From: Flavicella sp963932955
Lineage (GTDB): Bacteria > Bacteroidota > Bacteroidia > Flavobacteriales > Flavobacteriaceae
DNA length: 54,550 nucleotides
Direction: 5' to 3'
NCBI GenBank assembly: GCA_963932955.1
Contig: CAWVRK010000012.1
Coordinates: 1-54,550 of the forward strand
In this document: positions 42,679 to 52,692 of the stretch, in pieces
Numbering within the stretch: the first letter of the stretch is position 1
How the letters are laid out: each line of letters starts with the position of its first letter
The notes under the pieces: model-generated
Told to the model about the DNA's origin: nothing
The model's database searches: none
Seen by the model: the letters and a program-made list of their open reading frames with translations, nothing else
Translations under genes and position numbers: made by a program

Positions 42679-44295
42679 ATGAAAAACACGAAATACGTTT
42701 TTGTTACAGGAGGCGTTACTTCATCACTTGGAAAAGGAATCATCGCCGCTTCTTTGGCCAAACTTCTCCAAGAAAGAGGGTATTCAGTGACCATTCAAAA
42801 ATTAGATCCTTATATCAATATTGATCCAGGAACTTTGAACCCCTACGAGCACGGTGAATGTTACGTAACTGATGACGGTGCAGAAACGGATTTGGATTTA
42901 GGACACTACGAACGTTTTCTAAATATCCCTACTTCGCAAGCAAACAATGTGACTACGGGACGTATTTATCAATCTGTCATCGACAAAGAACGAAAAGGTG
43001 CTTTTCTTGGAAAAACTGTTCAGGTGATTCCTCACATTACCAACGAAATCAAAGAGCGCATTCAGATTTTAGGAAAAACTGGAGACTACGATGTAGTAAT
43101 CACGGAGATTGGAGGCACCGTTGGTGATATTGAATCCCTCCCCTATGTAGAATCTGTACGTCAATTGTTGTGGGAATTGGGAGACAAAAATGCAATTGTT
43201 GTGCATTTAACTTTGATTCCTTTCCTCGCTGCAGCTGGGGAATTAAAAACAAAACCAACGCAACACTCTGTCAAAATGCTGATGCAGAGCGGTGTCAATC
43301 CTGATATCTTGGTCTGCCGCTCGGAGCATGAAATTTCTGATAGCATCAAACGCAAACTGGCTTTGTTTTGCAATGTTAAAAAAGAAGATGTAATCTCTTC
43401 TTTGGACGCAGATACGATTTACGATGTTCCCAATCTGATGTTTGACGAAGGTTTGGACAAAGTGGTGTTGGACAAATTAGATTTGTGTGACAACGACCAA
43501 CCTAAACTGGTTGAGTGGAATCATTTTTTAAGCAAACACAAAAACCCAAAAAACAAAGTAAGAATTGGATTGATTGGCAAATATGTAGAATTGCACGATG
43601 CCTATAAATCCATATCAGAAGCTTTTATACACGCAGGTGCGGCTAACGAAGTAAACGTTAAAATCGTTTGGATCCACTCGGAAGACTTGACATTAGAAAA
43701 TGTGCCACAAAAACTCAAAGGCTTGGACGGAATCTTGGTCGCCCCTGGTTTTGGAAATCGAGGAACAGAAGGAAAGGTGGACGCAGTTCGCTTTGCTAGG
43801 GAGCATCAAATACCCTTTTTGGGCATTTGTTTAGGCATGCAGATGGCCGTGATTGAATACGCTCGAAACGTACTGAATATTGAAGGTGCAGGTTCCTTAG
43901 AAATGGATGAAACGTGTAAAAATCCCGTAATCAACTTGATGGAAGACCAAAAAAACATTACAGAAATGGGCGGCACCATGCGTCTGGGAGCTTGGGATTG
44001 TGAGATCGTTGAGGGCTCTAAAGTTTTCAATGCCTACAAACGCACACTGATCAGTGAACGTCACAGACATCGCTATGAATTCAACGATCAGTACCTAAAA
44101 AAATTGAAAGATTCTGGGATGAAAATAACAGGGACAAATCCAAAAACTGGATTGGTAGAAATTGTAGAAATAGAAAATCACCCTTGGTTTGTCGCTGTAC
44201 AATACCATCCTGAATATAAAAGTACCGTATTGAATCCACATCCTTTATTTGTCGATTTTGTAAAAGCAAGCTTGGACTTTTCTACTCAAAAATAA
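42679..44295 (+). CDS. pyrG: CTP synthase
   Basis: A 538-residue glutamine amidotransferase that makes CTP from UTP. The N-terminal synthetase domain has GGVTSSLGKGIIAASLAKLL (ATP loop), KLDPYINIDPGTLNPYEHGE and GGTVGDIESLPYVES. The C-terminal class I amidotransferase domain carries the nucleophile Cys in FLGICLGMQ and the His/Glu pair in VQYHPEYKS. It has its own promoter and is followed 60 nt later by yidC on the same strand, an arrangement often seen in Flavobacteriia. Confidence 0.97.
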   Translation: MKNTKYVFVTGGVTSSLGKGIIAASLAKLLQERGYSVTIQKLDPYINIDPGTLNPYEHGECYVTDDGAETDLDLGHYERFLNIPTSQANNVTTGRIYQSVIDKERKGAFLGKTVQVIPHITNEIKERIQILGKTGDYDVVITEIGGTVGDIESLPYVESVRQLLWELGDKNAIVVHLTLIPFLAAAGELKTKPTQHSVKMLMQSGVNPDILVCRSEHEISDSIKRKLALFCNVKKEDVISSLDADTIYDVPNLMFDEGLDKVVLDKLDLCDNDQPKLVEWNHFLSKHKNPKNKVRIGLIGKYVELHDAYKSISEAFIHAGAANEVNVKIVWIHSEDLTLENVPQKLKGLDGILVAPGFGNRGTEGKVDAVRFAREHQIPFLGICLGMQMAVIEYARNVLNIEGAGSLEMDETCKNPVINLMEDQKNITEMGGTMRLGAWDCEIVEGSKVFNAYKRTLISERHRHRYEFNDQYLKKLKDSGMKITGTNPKTGLVEIVEIENHPWFVAVQYHPEYKSTVLNPHPLFVDFVKASLDFSTQK

Positions 44296-44355
44296 AGGAA
44301 AGTTTCCACTCAATCAAACACAAAAAAACAACAGAGTTCAAACAGAAACAACGCA

Positions 44356-46239
44356 ATGGAAGAAAAAAAATTTGATAAGAATTCGATAATCGGTTTTCTC
44401 TTACTTGGTGCTATCATGTTGTATTACATGTACACCAATCAGCCAGAACAGTCTACTTCCGAAGTTCCACAGACAACAGAACAAACAACCGAAGTAGAAA
44501 TTACAAGTCCACAAATCACCAACCCTGTGGTTTCAAAAGCATTGCTTGCAGCAGATGCACAAGAACGATACGGAAATTTTGCTTACGCTTCTGGGTTGCA
44601 AGTAGCGGTGGATGGAACAACTGTTTTGGAAAACGACTACTTAAAATTGACCTTTTCAAACAAAGGGGCACAGATTACAGAGGCTTTGGTCAAAAACTAC
44701 CAAACTTATGATGCGCTGCCCTTATACATGATCCAAGATGCCAATGCTTCATTCAATGTAAATTTTGGCACCACAAGCAATCGCATTTTCAACACCAAAG
44801 ACATGGTGTTTCAACCTCAGTTAACCAAAAATAGTGAAGGGTCTGTACTCTCATTGAAATTAAAGGTTTCTGAAAATGAGTATTTGGAGTACCGCTATGA
44901 ATTGCTTCCCGATTCTTATATGATTGGATTTTCAATGAGATCGGTAGGTTTGAGTGCCGTCATCAATAACGGAACTCCTGTAAATTTAACATTTGACCTG
45001 AAAGGAATCCGACATGAAAAAAGCATGTCATACGAGAACCAAATGAGCGCTTTGTACTATGAGAAAGAAGATGGAAAAATGGATGACCTTTCCATTTCTG
45101 GTGAAGACAGCGAATTGGAAAAAAATGTGGATTGGATTGGATTCAAACAACATTTCTTTTCGACAATATTGTTAACAGACACACCTTTTAAAACTGCCAA
45201 ACTATCCTCAAATACCCTTTTTCAGGATGAAGAAACGGATTCCGTTTTTACAAAATCTTTTGCTTTGCAAACTCCTTTGTATTTGAAAAATGGTGAGTTG
45301 GACTACAACTTTAATTTGTATATCGGTCCCAATGATTACGATTTACTTGCCAGCTATGACAAACAAATAGAGAATGTAGTTGAGCTGGGTTGGGGCATCT
45401 TTGGATGGATCAACAAAAACGCATTTATCCCTCTATTTACAAAGTTGGGAAATATACTTTCCAACTATGGGCTGATCATCATCATCATGACGCTCGTAGT
45501 ACGAATCTTTATGTCTCCTTTGGTGTACAAATCCTATTTGTCGAGTGCCAAAATGAAAGTACTTAGACCCGAAATGACTGAGATCAACGAAAAATACCCT
45601 GGGAAAGAAAATGCGATGAAGCGCCAACAAGAGACCATGGCTTTGCAGCGAAAAGCCGGTGTGAGTATGATGGCAGGATGCATTCCCGCATTGTTACAAA
45701 TGCCTGTCTTTTTTGCCTTGTTTCGCTTTTTTCCAAGTGCCTTGGATTTGCGTCAAAAAGGATTTTTATGGGCGGATGATTTGTCGTCTTACGATTCCAT
45801 TTACAAATTACCTTTTACCATCCCCATGTATGGAGATCACATCAGTTTATTTCCTATTTTGGCCTCGATCGCCATTTTCTTTTACATGCGTATGAACCAG
45901 AGTCAACAAATGAGCATGCAACAACCAGCACAAGAAGGAATGCCAGACATGCAGAAAATGATGAAGATGATGATGTATTTTTCTCCGATTATGATGTTGG
46001 TTTTCTTTAATAGTTATGGTGCCGGGTTGAGCTTGTACTACTTTGTTTCAAACTTGTTGACCATCACAATCATGTTGGTCATCAAAAACTTTATCATTGA
46101 CGAGGACAAAATTCACGCACAAATTCAAGAGAACAAAAAGCGCCCAGAAAAGAAAAAAAGCAAATTTAGAGAGCGTATGGACGATGCTATGAAACAGGCT
46201 CAAGAACAACAAAAGAATCAAAAGAAAGCTAAAAAGTAG
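44356..46239 (+). CDS. yidC: Membrane protein insertase YidC
   Basis: A 627-residue inner-membrane insertase of the Gram-negative type. An N-terminal anchor (IIGFLLLGAIMLYYMYTNQP) is followed by the large periplasmic beta-sandwich domain (~80-350) and then the five-helix conserved core: NYGLIIIIMTLVVRIFMSPLVYKSYLSSAKM with the functional arginine, CIPALLQMPVFFALFRFFP and MMMYFSPIMMLVFFNSYGAGLSLYYF. The C-terminus is a long basic tail rich in Lys and Gln, likely to touch the ribosome. A terminator follows. Confidence 0.97.
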   Translation: MEEKKFDKNSIIGFLLLGAIMLYYMYTNQPEQSTSEVPQTTEQTTEVEITSPQITNPVVSKALLAADAQERYGNFAYASGLQVAVDGTTVLENDYLKLTFSNKGAQITEALVKNYQTYDALPLYMIQDANASFNVNFGTTSNRIFNTKDMVFQPQLTKNSEGSVLSLKLKVSENEYLEYRYELLPDSYMIGFSMRSVGLSAVINNGTPVNLTFDLKGIRHEKSMSYENQMSALYYEKEDGKMDDLSISGEDSELEKNVDWIGFKQHFFSTILLTDTPFKTAKLSSNTLFQDEETDSVFTKSFALQTPLYLKNGELDYNFNLYIGPNDYDLLASYDKQIENVVELGWGIFGWINKNAFIPLFTKLGNILSNYGLIIIIMTLVVRIFMSPLVYKSYLSSAKMKVLRPEMTEINEKYPGKENAMKRQQETMALQRKAGVSMMAGCIPALLQMPVFFALFRFFPSALDLRQKGFLWADDLSSYDSIYKLPFTIPMYGDHISLFPILASIAIFFYMRMNQSQQMSMQQPAQEGMPDMQKMMKMMMYFSPIMMLVFFNSYGAGLSLYYFVSNLLTITIMLVIKNFIIDEDKIHAQIQENKKRPEKKKSKFRERMDDAMKQAQEQQKNQKKAKK

Positions 46240-46263
46240 TTTTAAAACCTATTCAATATCTAC

Positions 46264-46292
46264 AGCGGTCCTCAAAAGGGACCGCTTTTTTT
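46264..46292 (+). terminator. Terminator of pyrG-yidC
   Basis: An 8-bp stem (agcggtcc at 46264-46271 with ggaccgct at 46279-46286) is followed by seven T residues on the plus strand, about 25 nt behind the yidC stop. Confidence 0.88.
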
Positions 46293-46449
46293 GGTTCGAT
46301 AAAAAAAAGAAATCCTAATTTCTGAAAACCTTTATTCAACAGTGTCTCATTACTACGCAAAGAAGAGGAAGGCCACACAGTAGCCTCGCTATTAGTCCGT
46401 GAAAAATTGAGATACGTATAGCAAGAAGTAATATCTTAAGCTTTATTCT

Positions 46450-48069
46450 TTACGCATACAGCTTTTTTCGCAACTCTTTTACTTTTGGATCGGACAAATA
46501 TTCGTCAAAAGTAGCGTACTTGTCAATCACACCTTTAGGAGTAATCTCGATAACTCGGTTGGCCACAGTTTGAGCAAACTCGTGATCGTGTGTGGAAAAA
46601 AGAACAGTTCCCTTGAAATTTTTCAAAGAATTGTTCAAAGCCTGAATGGATTCCAAATCCAAATGATTGGTAGGCTCGTCGAGCATCAGTACATTGGCTC
46701 TTCCCATCATCATACGTGACAACATGCAACGAACCTTTTCGCCACCCGAAAGCACGTTGCATTTTTTCAAAGCCTCTTCCCCACTAAAAATCATTTTTCC
46801 TAAAAAGCCTCTCAAATAAACGGCTTCTCGTTCTTCTTCTGTTTTTGCATACTGACGCAACCAGTCCACCAAGTCTAATTCTGCATTTTCAAAATATTCC
46901 GAATTTTCCAAAGGCAAATAGGATTGTGTTGTTGTAATGCCAAATTGATAAGCCCCAGCATCTGCTTCCATCTTTCCGTTTAGAATTTCATAAAAAGAAT
47001 TTACCGCTTTGGAATTTTTTGAAATTACAACCACCTTGTCCCCTTTTGACAAATTGATGTTGATGTCATTGAACAACATCTCTCCGTCAATCTCTTTGGA
47101 CAATTTTTCGATGTTTAAGATTTGGTCTCCTGCTTCTCGTTCCCTTTCAAAAATAATGGCGGGATATCTTCTGCTCGAAGGCTTGATGTCCTCCACATTC
47201 AATTTCTCGATCATTTTTTTACGACTCGTTGCTTGTTTGGATTTCGCCACGTTGGCAGAAAAACGACGGATAAATTCTTCCAACTCTTTTTTCTTATCCT
47301 CCGCTTTTTTGTTTTGTTGCGCCCGTTGCTTGGCCGCTAATTGGCTCGACTCGTACCAAAAGGTATAGTTTCCTGAATACTGGTTGACTTTCCCGTAATC
47401 AATATCTGAGATATGGGTACACACTGCGTCCAAAAAATGACGATCATGCGAGACCACAATAACCGTATTGTCATAATTGGCTAAAAAATGTTCCAACCAT
47501 GCGATGGTTTCAAAATCCAAATCATTGGTGGGCTCATCCATAATCAATACGTCCGGATTCCCAAACAGCGCTTGGGCAATCAACACTCGTACTTTTCTCT
47601 TTCCATCCACATCCCCCATCAAAGTGTAGTGCAATTCGTCTTTGATCCCCAATGAAGAAAGTAGGGTTGCCGCATCGCTCTCCGCTGTCCAACCTCCCAT
47701 CTCTTCAAAAATCACCTGCAACTCCCCGATTCTATCCGCATTTTCGTCGGTATAATCTGCATACAAGGCATCCATTTCTTCTTTGATGGCAAACAACTCT
47801 TTGTTTCCTCTCATCACCGTCTCTAAAACTGGAAAGCTATCAAAAGCAAAATGGTCCTGAGACAATACAGACATGCGTTTTCCTTTTTCCAAAGAAACCT
47901 GTCCTGAGGTTGGATCCATCTGACCCGTTAGTATTTTGAGAAAGGTAGATTTTCCTGCGCCATTGGCACCGATGATGCCGTAGCAATTGCCTTGAAAAAA
48001 TTTAGTACTTACCTCGTCAAACAAGACGCGTTTTCCGAATTGTACGGATAAATTGGATACTGATAACAT
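46450..48069 (-). CDS. ABC-F family ATPase, YbiT-like, with one degenerate ATP site
   Basis: A 539-residue soluble protein with two ABC domains joined by a charged linker (KKAEDKKKELEEFIRRFSANV). ABC-F proteins act on the ribosome rather than in transport. Domain 1 has a normal Walker A (GANGAGKSTFLKIL) and Walker B (VLIMDEPTNDLD) but its signature reads DVDGKRKVR. Domain 2 has a normal signature (LSGGEKVR) and Walker B (VLMLDEPTNHLD) but its Walker A position reads ISKNSKAVNSFYEIL. The SSRRYPAIIF segment after the linker is typical of the YbiT group. The exact role (EttA-like gating or antibiotic protection) is unknown. Confidence 0.9.
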   Translation of the reverse strand: MLSVSNLSVQFGKRVLFDEVSTKFFQGNCYGIIGANGAGKSTFLKILTGQMDPTSGQVSLEKGKRMSVLSQDHFAFDSFPVLETVMRGNKELFAIKEEMDALYADYTDENADRIGELQVIFEEMGGWTAESDAATLLSSLGIKDELHYTLMGDVDGKRKVRVLIAQALFGNPDVLIMDEPTNDLDFETIAWLEHFLANYDNTVIVVSHDRHFLDAVCTHISDIDYGKVNQYSGNYTFWYESSQLAAKQRAQQNKKAEDKKKELEEFIRRFSANVAKSKQATSRKKMIEKLNVEDIKPSSRRYPAIIFEREREAGDQILNIEKLSKEIDGEMLFNDININLSKGDKVVVISKNSKAVNSFYEILNGKMEADAGAYQFGITTTQSYLPLENSEYFENAELDLVDWLRQYAKTEEEREAVYLRGFLGKMIFSGEEALKKCNVLSGGEKVRCMLSRMMMGRANVLMLDEPTNHLDLESIQALNNSLKNFKGTVLFSTHDHEFAQTVANRVIEITPKGVIDKYATFDEYLSDPKVKELRKKLYA

Positions 48070-48193
48070 GCTGATAAAATTTAAGTTGCAAAATTATAAA
48101 AAAACTACGAAGTAAGGCTTTTAAATCAGGAGGATTTCCCGAGTATTTTCAACTCTTAAAACACAGCGAAGGAGAGTTGTGAAAAAGGAGTTT

Positions 48194-48658
48194 TCAAAGC
48201 TCTAATTGTCGAAGACCCTCACCCAAGGCCATGGCCACCGCATTGCCCAGATTGAAACTGCGTACTTTTCCAGGAAAAGGAATCTTGACACATTGTGAAG
48301 CATGTGCCTTCAAAATTTCTTTAGGCAAACCATCTGCTTCACGTCCAAAAACCAACCAATCTCCAGATCGGTAGTCAAGGTCATAATAAGACTGGGTCGC
48401 TTGGGCACTAAAAAAAAAGACACGACTCAAATCAGGAATGCCATCCAACAGTTTTTCAAAACTCGCGTGGTGTATCAAATCCAAATCAGCCCAATAATCC
48501 AAACCCGCTCTTTTGACGCGTGTGTCAGTAATTTCAAACCCCAAGGGATGTACCAAGTGCAATTTGCTTTGACTCCCCACACAGAGACGCCCAACATTAC
48601 CAGTGTTGTTAGGAATTTGAGGACAAACCAAAACAATGTTGAAATTTGATGTCTCCAT
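48194..48658 (-). CDS. trmL: tRNA (cytidine(34)-2'-O)-methyltransferase TrmL
   Basis: A 154-residue SPOUT methyltransferase that 2'-O-methylates the wobble base of tRNA-Leu isoacceptors. The N-terminal NIVLVCPQIPNNTGNVGRLC is the family signature, and the C-terminal trefoil knot is marked by VFGREADGLPKEIL, VKIPFPGKVRSFNLGNAVAMALGE. Its ATG shares one base with the stop codon of the preceding methyltransferase gene (TAATG), so the two are translationally coupled. Confidence 0.93.
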   Translation of the reverse strand: METSNFNIVLVCPQIPNNTGNVGRLCVGSQSKLHLVHPLGFEITDTRVKRAGLDYWADLDLIHHASFEKLLDGIPDLSRVFFFSAQATQSYYDLDYRSGDWLVFGREADGLPKEILKAHASQCVKIPFPGKVRSFNLGNAVAMALGEGLRQLEL

Positions 48659-49815
48659 TAAAATCGAACCTTGGTTTCCAAATAATGCGAATCGATGCCA
48701 TAAACTGTTTTCAAAGCAGCTATCTTCTGATCCAATGCCTTGACATCATTTTCCTTCGAAGATTTTGTAGCGACCAACAGCACATTTTTACGTGTGTGTT
48801 CGTTGGATACAAACTCAAAGATTTTAGTTTGGTAGTTTTTCTTTTCCAAAATCAAGGCGCGCAGAGTGTCTGTCACCATCTCGTATTGGCGTTCCTTAAA
48901 AATTCCGTATTTTAAAATCGGGTCGCTTTGCTCCTTTCCTTTCAGTTGTTGTCGTATTTGTTTGTGACAACAAGGCGCACAAACAATAAGACCTGCTTTG
49001 GCGGCAATGCCTTTGGTAATAGCATCGTCTGTAGCTGTATCACAGGCATGCAAAGCGATCAAGATGTCCACTTTTTTATTTTGATACGCTTCGATGGGAG
49101 TACATTCAAATTTGAGCTGATCAAAACCACAGGTATCCGCTACTTGATTGCACATATCCACAAGTTCAGGCCGAAGTTCGATTCCTGTAATCGTCGCATT
49201 GATTTTGCGTTGTACCACCAAGTAATCGTAAAGTGCAAACGTCAAATAGCCCTTTCCCGATCCCATGTCCACAATTTGAATCTCTTTGGGCAGCTTGGCA
49301 TTTGCAATCAAACCCTCCATGATCTCCAAATACTTATTGATTTGACGAAATTTGTCTGCCATTTTTGGTATGACATTGTTGTCTTGATCTGTCAGTCCCA
49401 AATGCTGTAAATAAGCACCTAATTGGGCTCTTTTGGCTTTGGGTTGATCATGCGTTAACGGCGGCTTGTTCGCAAAGCTCGCTGCAGATTTTTTGTAGGA
49501 AATGGCTTTCTTTTTTGAAAGAAACACCTGCAAATCTTCCTTCAAGGCAAACACTACTGCTGTACGAAATGTATTGGATAGGTATTCTTGCAAGACTTCA
49601 ATTCCTTCAAGGACAGAGTAGTTTTTTACTTGATCATTGGTTTTGTAATGGTAGGTAAACGAGAGTTTGAGTTCCTCTTGAATCAATGCCAATCGTACAT
49701 AGATATTCCGAAGACCTTCCTTTTTTCGAATGGGTTTGCTCAAGGTTATTTTGACAAAGGTGTCCTCGGCAATCGTACTTTGAATGGTTTCTGAAAAAAG
49801 GGAAAATGTACTCAT
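48658..49815 (-). CDS. SAM-dependent methyltransferase (GSTCD-like, Methyltransf_32 type)
   Basis: A 385-residue protein. Residues ~1-160 form an N-terminal domain without a clear match, and the class I methyltransferase core follows with VDMGSGKGYLTFALYDYL, TGIELRPELVDMCNQVAD, and DILIALHACDTATDDAI leading to AGLIVCAPCCHKQIRQQLK. The HACDTATDDAI...CAPCCHK pattern is that of the GSTCD-like methyltransferases, thought to modify RNA, though targets in bacteria are not established. Coupling with trmL suggests a tRNA or rRNA substrate, but this is inference. Confidence 0.85.
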   Translation of the reverse strand: MSTFSLFSETIQSTIAEDTFVKITLSKPIRKKEGLRNIYVRLALIQEELKLSFTYHYKTNDQVKNYSVLEGIEVLQEYLSNTFRTAVVFALKEDLQVFLSKKKAISYKKSAASFANKPPLTHDQPKAKRAQLGAYLQHLGLTDQDNNVIPKMADKFRQINKYLEIMEGLIANAKLPKEIQIVDMGSGKGYLTFALYDYLVVQRKINATITGIELRPELVDMCNQVADTCGFDQLKFECTPIEAYQNKKVDILIALHACDTATDDAITKGIAAKAGLIVCAPCCHKQIRQQLKGKEQSDPILKYGIFKERQYEMVTDTLRALILEKKNYQTKIFEFVSNEHTRKNVLLVATKSSKENDVKALDQKIAALKTVYGIDSHYLETKVRF

Positions 49816-49854
49816 GGGAAAATTATTTGGCTATTGTTGTCGTATTGACGCGTA

Positions 49855-52482
49855 TTACAAAGCGTCCAGACTGGCTCTTAAAGTTTCTATTTTAGCCAGC
49901 GCATCTGCTTCTTTTTGACGTTCGTTGGAAATTACTTGGTCTGGAGCATTGTTGACAAAACGCTCGTTGCTCAATTTCTTTTGAACCGATTTTAAAAAGC
50001 CTTCTACATAGGTCAATTCTTCTTGAATCTTTGCAGTTTCTTCTTCCACATCAAGTGCCTCCAACAGGGGAATAAAATATTCATTCGACTTGACACGGAA
50101 ACTCAAAGCACCCTCCACACTCTCTGTGACTTGAGTAATCGAGGTGGTATTCCCTAGTTTTTGAATGACGTTATCAAAATCTGCAGCGGACTGCTCATGG
50201 TTCCAAACAAAAAGTTCAATGGCATCTTTGAAAGCGATGTTCTTCTCTTTTCTTGCTTTTCGAATTCCAGAAATCACCTCTGCAGCAAATTCAAAATCCT
50301 TTAGCAGTTGTCTGTCGAAAGGAATTTGTTTGGGATACTCGGCAATGACAAGTGCTTCTGCTGTAGTTCGGGTCTCGATGAGTTGCCATATTTCTTCTGT
50401 CAAAAAAGGCATAAAAGGATGCAATAATTTCAAATTTTCCTCCAAGGCAGCAATGACTGCTTGGTAAGTTACCGAATCAATCGGTTGCTGGTAAGCAGGT
50501 TTGACCATTTCCAAAAACCAAGAAGAAAAATCGTCCCAGATCAGTTTGTACAAGGTCATCAATGCTTCACTGATGCGATAGTTTTCGAAAGACTGTTCTA
50601 CTTCTTCCAATACTTTTTGAAACTTTGCTTGGTACCATTGTACGGCTTTTGCAGCAGATTTCGGTTGTTCGATTGTTTTTGAAACTTCCCAGCCTTTTAC
50701 CAATCGAAAAGCATTCCATATTTTGCTAGAGAAATTTCGTCCTTGGGCACACAATTCTTCGTCAAACAACAAGTCATTGCCAGCAGCAGCACTCAACAGC
50801 AACCCTGTTCGAACACCGTCGGCACCGTATTTTTTCATCAGTTCGATCGGATCTGGAGAGTTCCCCAAAGATTTGGACATCTTCCTGCGTTGTCCGTCAC
50901 GTACCAAGCCAGTAAAGTAGACATTGGAAAAGGGTTTTTCTCCTGGAAATTCATAGCCCGCAAAAATCATACGCGCTACCCAAAAGAACAAAATATCAGG
51001 TCCCGTAACCAAATCGTTGGTTGGGTAATAATATTGAAACTCTTCGTTGTCGGGATTTTTGATGCCGTCAAACAAGGAAATGGGCCACAACCAAGAAGAA
51101 AACCAAGTATCCAAGGCATCCGGGTCTTGTGTCAAATCAGCCAAGCCCAACGCATTGTTTTTAGTGATTTCTTTGGCTTTTACCAAAGCTTCTTCTTTGC
51201 TTTCTGCAACCACGTAATCTTCCAATCCTTCTCCGTAGAAATAGGCAGGAATTTGATGTCCCCACCAAAGTTGGCGGGAGATGTTCCAATCACGGATATT
51301 TTCAAGCCAATGCCTGTAGGTATTGTTGTAGTGTTTGGGGTGAAATTTAATTTCTTCGTCTTCCAAAACTGCTTTTAACGCAGGTTTGACGATTTCTTCC
51401 ATTTTTAAAAACCACTGTACAGAAATTTTAGGCTCGATGACCGCTTTGGTTCTTTCTGAAACCCCTACTTTGTGAAGGTGTGGAACTGTTTTGGTCAAGG
51501 CACCCAAAGTTTCGAGTTCTTTGGCTATTTCTTTGCGCACCACAAAACGGTCCTTGCCTTCGTAATGCAAGCCCAATGAATTTAAACTCGCGTCGTCATT
51601 TAAGATATCTATAACTTCTAGGTTGTGTTTCTCACCAATAACCTTGTCATTGAGATCGTGCGCAGGTGTAATTTTCAAACACCCCGTTCCAAATTCTAAA
51701 TCCACATAACTGTCTTCTATGATGGGAATGGAACGGTTTGCTATCGGAACGATTGCCTTTTTCCCTTTCAAATGTGCAAAGCGTGGATCTTCAGGATGGA
51801 TGCAAATGGCAGTATCTCCCAATAGTGTTTCAGGGCGTGTGGTTGCAACAGTTAAAAATTCATCAGCACCTTCTATGGCATACTTGATGTAATACAAGTT
51901 TCCTTGTTTTTCTTCAAACGTTACTTCTTCATCGGAAAGGGTTGTTTTGGCTTCTGGATCCCAATTGACCATCCGGTACCCTCTGTAAATCAGCCCCTTG
52001 CTGTACAAATCCACAAAAACTTTGTTGACTGCTTCGCTCAGACTGGGGTCCATCGTAAACGCAGTGCGTTCCCAATCACAAGAAGCACCTAATTTTTTCA
52101 ATTGCTCTAAAATGATTCCCCCGTGCGTGTCTGTCCAATCCCATGCGTGTTTTAAAAACTCCTCGCGTGTCAAATCGGCTTTTTGAATGCCTTCACTTTT
52201 GAGTTTGGCTACTACTTTGGCTTCCGTAGCTATGGAAGCGTGGTCTGTACCGGGCACCCAACAAGCATTGTAACCACGCAAACGCGCCCGTCGAATCAAC
52301 ACGTCTTGAATTGTGTTGTTCAGCATGTGCCCCATGTGCAAGACGCCTGTCACATTGGGCGGTGGAATGACGATGGTATAGGGTTCCTTTTCATTGGGTG
52401 TAGAATGAAAGTATCCGTGTTCTGTCCAATAGGCATACCATTTGTCTTCTACTTGTTCGTGGTTGTATTTGTTTGGGATCAT
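49855..52482 (-). CDS. valS: Valyl-tRNA synthetase
   Basis: An 875-residue class Ia synthetase that charges tRNA-Val. The HIGH-type motif is PPPNVTGVLHMGHMLN, the KMSKS motif is RRKMSKSLGNSPDP, and the editing domain contains TTRPETLLGDTA and DLNDKVIGEKHN. The C-terminal ~60 residues are the coiled coil that clamps the tRNA (QEELTYVEGFLKSVQKKLSN). Length and motifs are complete. It is divergent from the DUF1573 gene, as in many flavobacteria. Confidence 0.97.
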   Translation of the reverse strand: MIPNKYNHEQVEDKWYAYWTEHGYFHSTPNEKEPYTIVIPPPNVTGVLHMGHMLNNTIQDVLIRRARLRGYNACWVPGTDHASIATEAKVVAKLKSEGIQKADLTREEFLKHAWDWTDTHGGIILEQLKKLGASCDWERTAFTMDPSLSEAVNKVFVDLYSKGLIYRGYRMVNWDPEAKTTLSDEEVTFEEKQGNLYYIKYAIEGADEFLTVATTRPETLLGDTAICIHPEDPRFAHLKGKKAIVPIANRSIPIIEDSYVDLEFGTGCLKITPAHDLNDKVIGEKHNLEVIDILNDDASLNSLGLHYEGKDRFVVRKEIAKELETLGALTKTVPHLHKVGVSERTKAVIEPKISVQWFLKMEEIVKPALKAVLEDEEIKFHPKHYNNTYRHWLENIRDWNISRQLWWGHQIPAYFYGEGLEDYVVAESKEEALVKAKEITKNNALGLADLTQDPDALDTWFSSWLWPISLFDGIKNPDNEEFQYYYPTNDLVTGPDILFFWVARMIFAGYEFPGEKPFSNVYFTGLVRDGQRRKMSKSLGNSPDPIELMKKYGADGVRTGLLLSAAAGNDLLFDEELCAQGRNFSSKIWNAFRLVKGWEVSKTIEQPKSAAKAVQWYQAKFQKVLEEVEQSFENYRISEALMTLYKLIWDDFSSWFLEMVKPAYQQPIDSVTYQAVIAALEENLKLLHPFMPFLTEEIWQLIETRTTAEALVIAEYPKQIPFDRQLLKDFEFAAEVISGIRKARKEKNIAFKDAIELFVWNHEQSAADFDNVIQKLGNTTSITQVTESVEGALSFRVKSNEYFIPLLEALDVEEETAKIQEELTYVEGFLKSVQKKLSNERFVNNAPDQVISNERQKEADALAKIETLRASLDAL

Positions 52483-52692
52483 TTTGGGTCTGCTTGTTTG
52501 TGTATGTGCATCGAATTATTTTTTCAATTCTTTTAGGTCTCTTTTTAATTCACAAAAACTCCTTTGAAAAAAAGCAACTGCGAGCATTCGCAAAAGTACG
52601 AATCTCTAGTTTAACTCAAAACTAACAGCTATCAATTTTGTTTGTTTAAAAATATGTTTATTTTTACATGTGCTAATAAAAAAATCCAACAT

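Noticed and set aside
50743..51378. 211-residue plus-strand open frame inside valS
   Set aside because: Antisense shadow of a strongly conserved gene; no independent motif.
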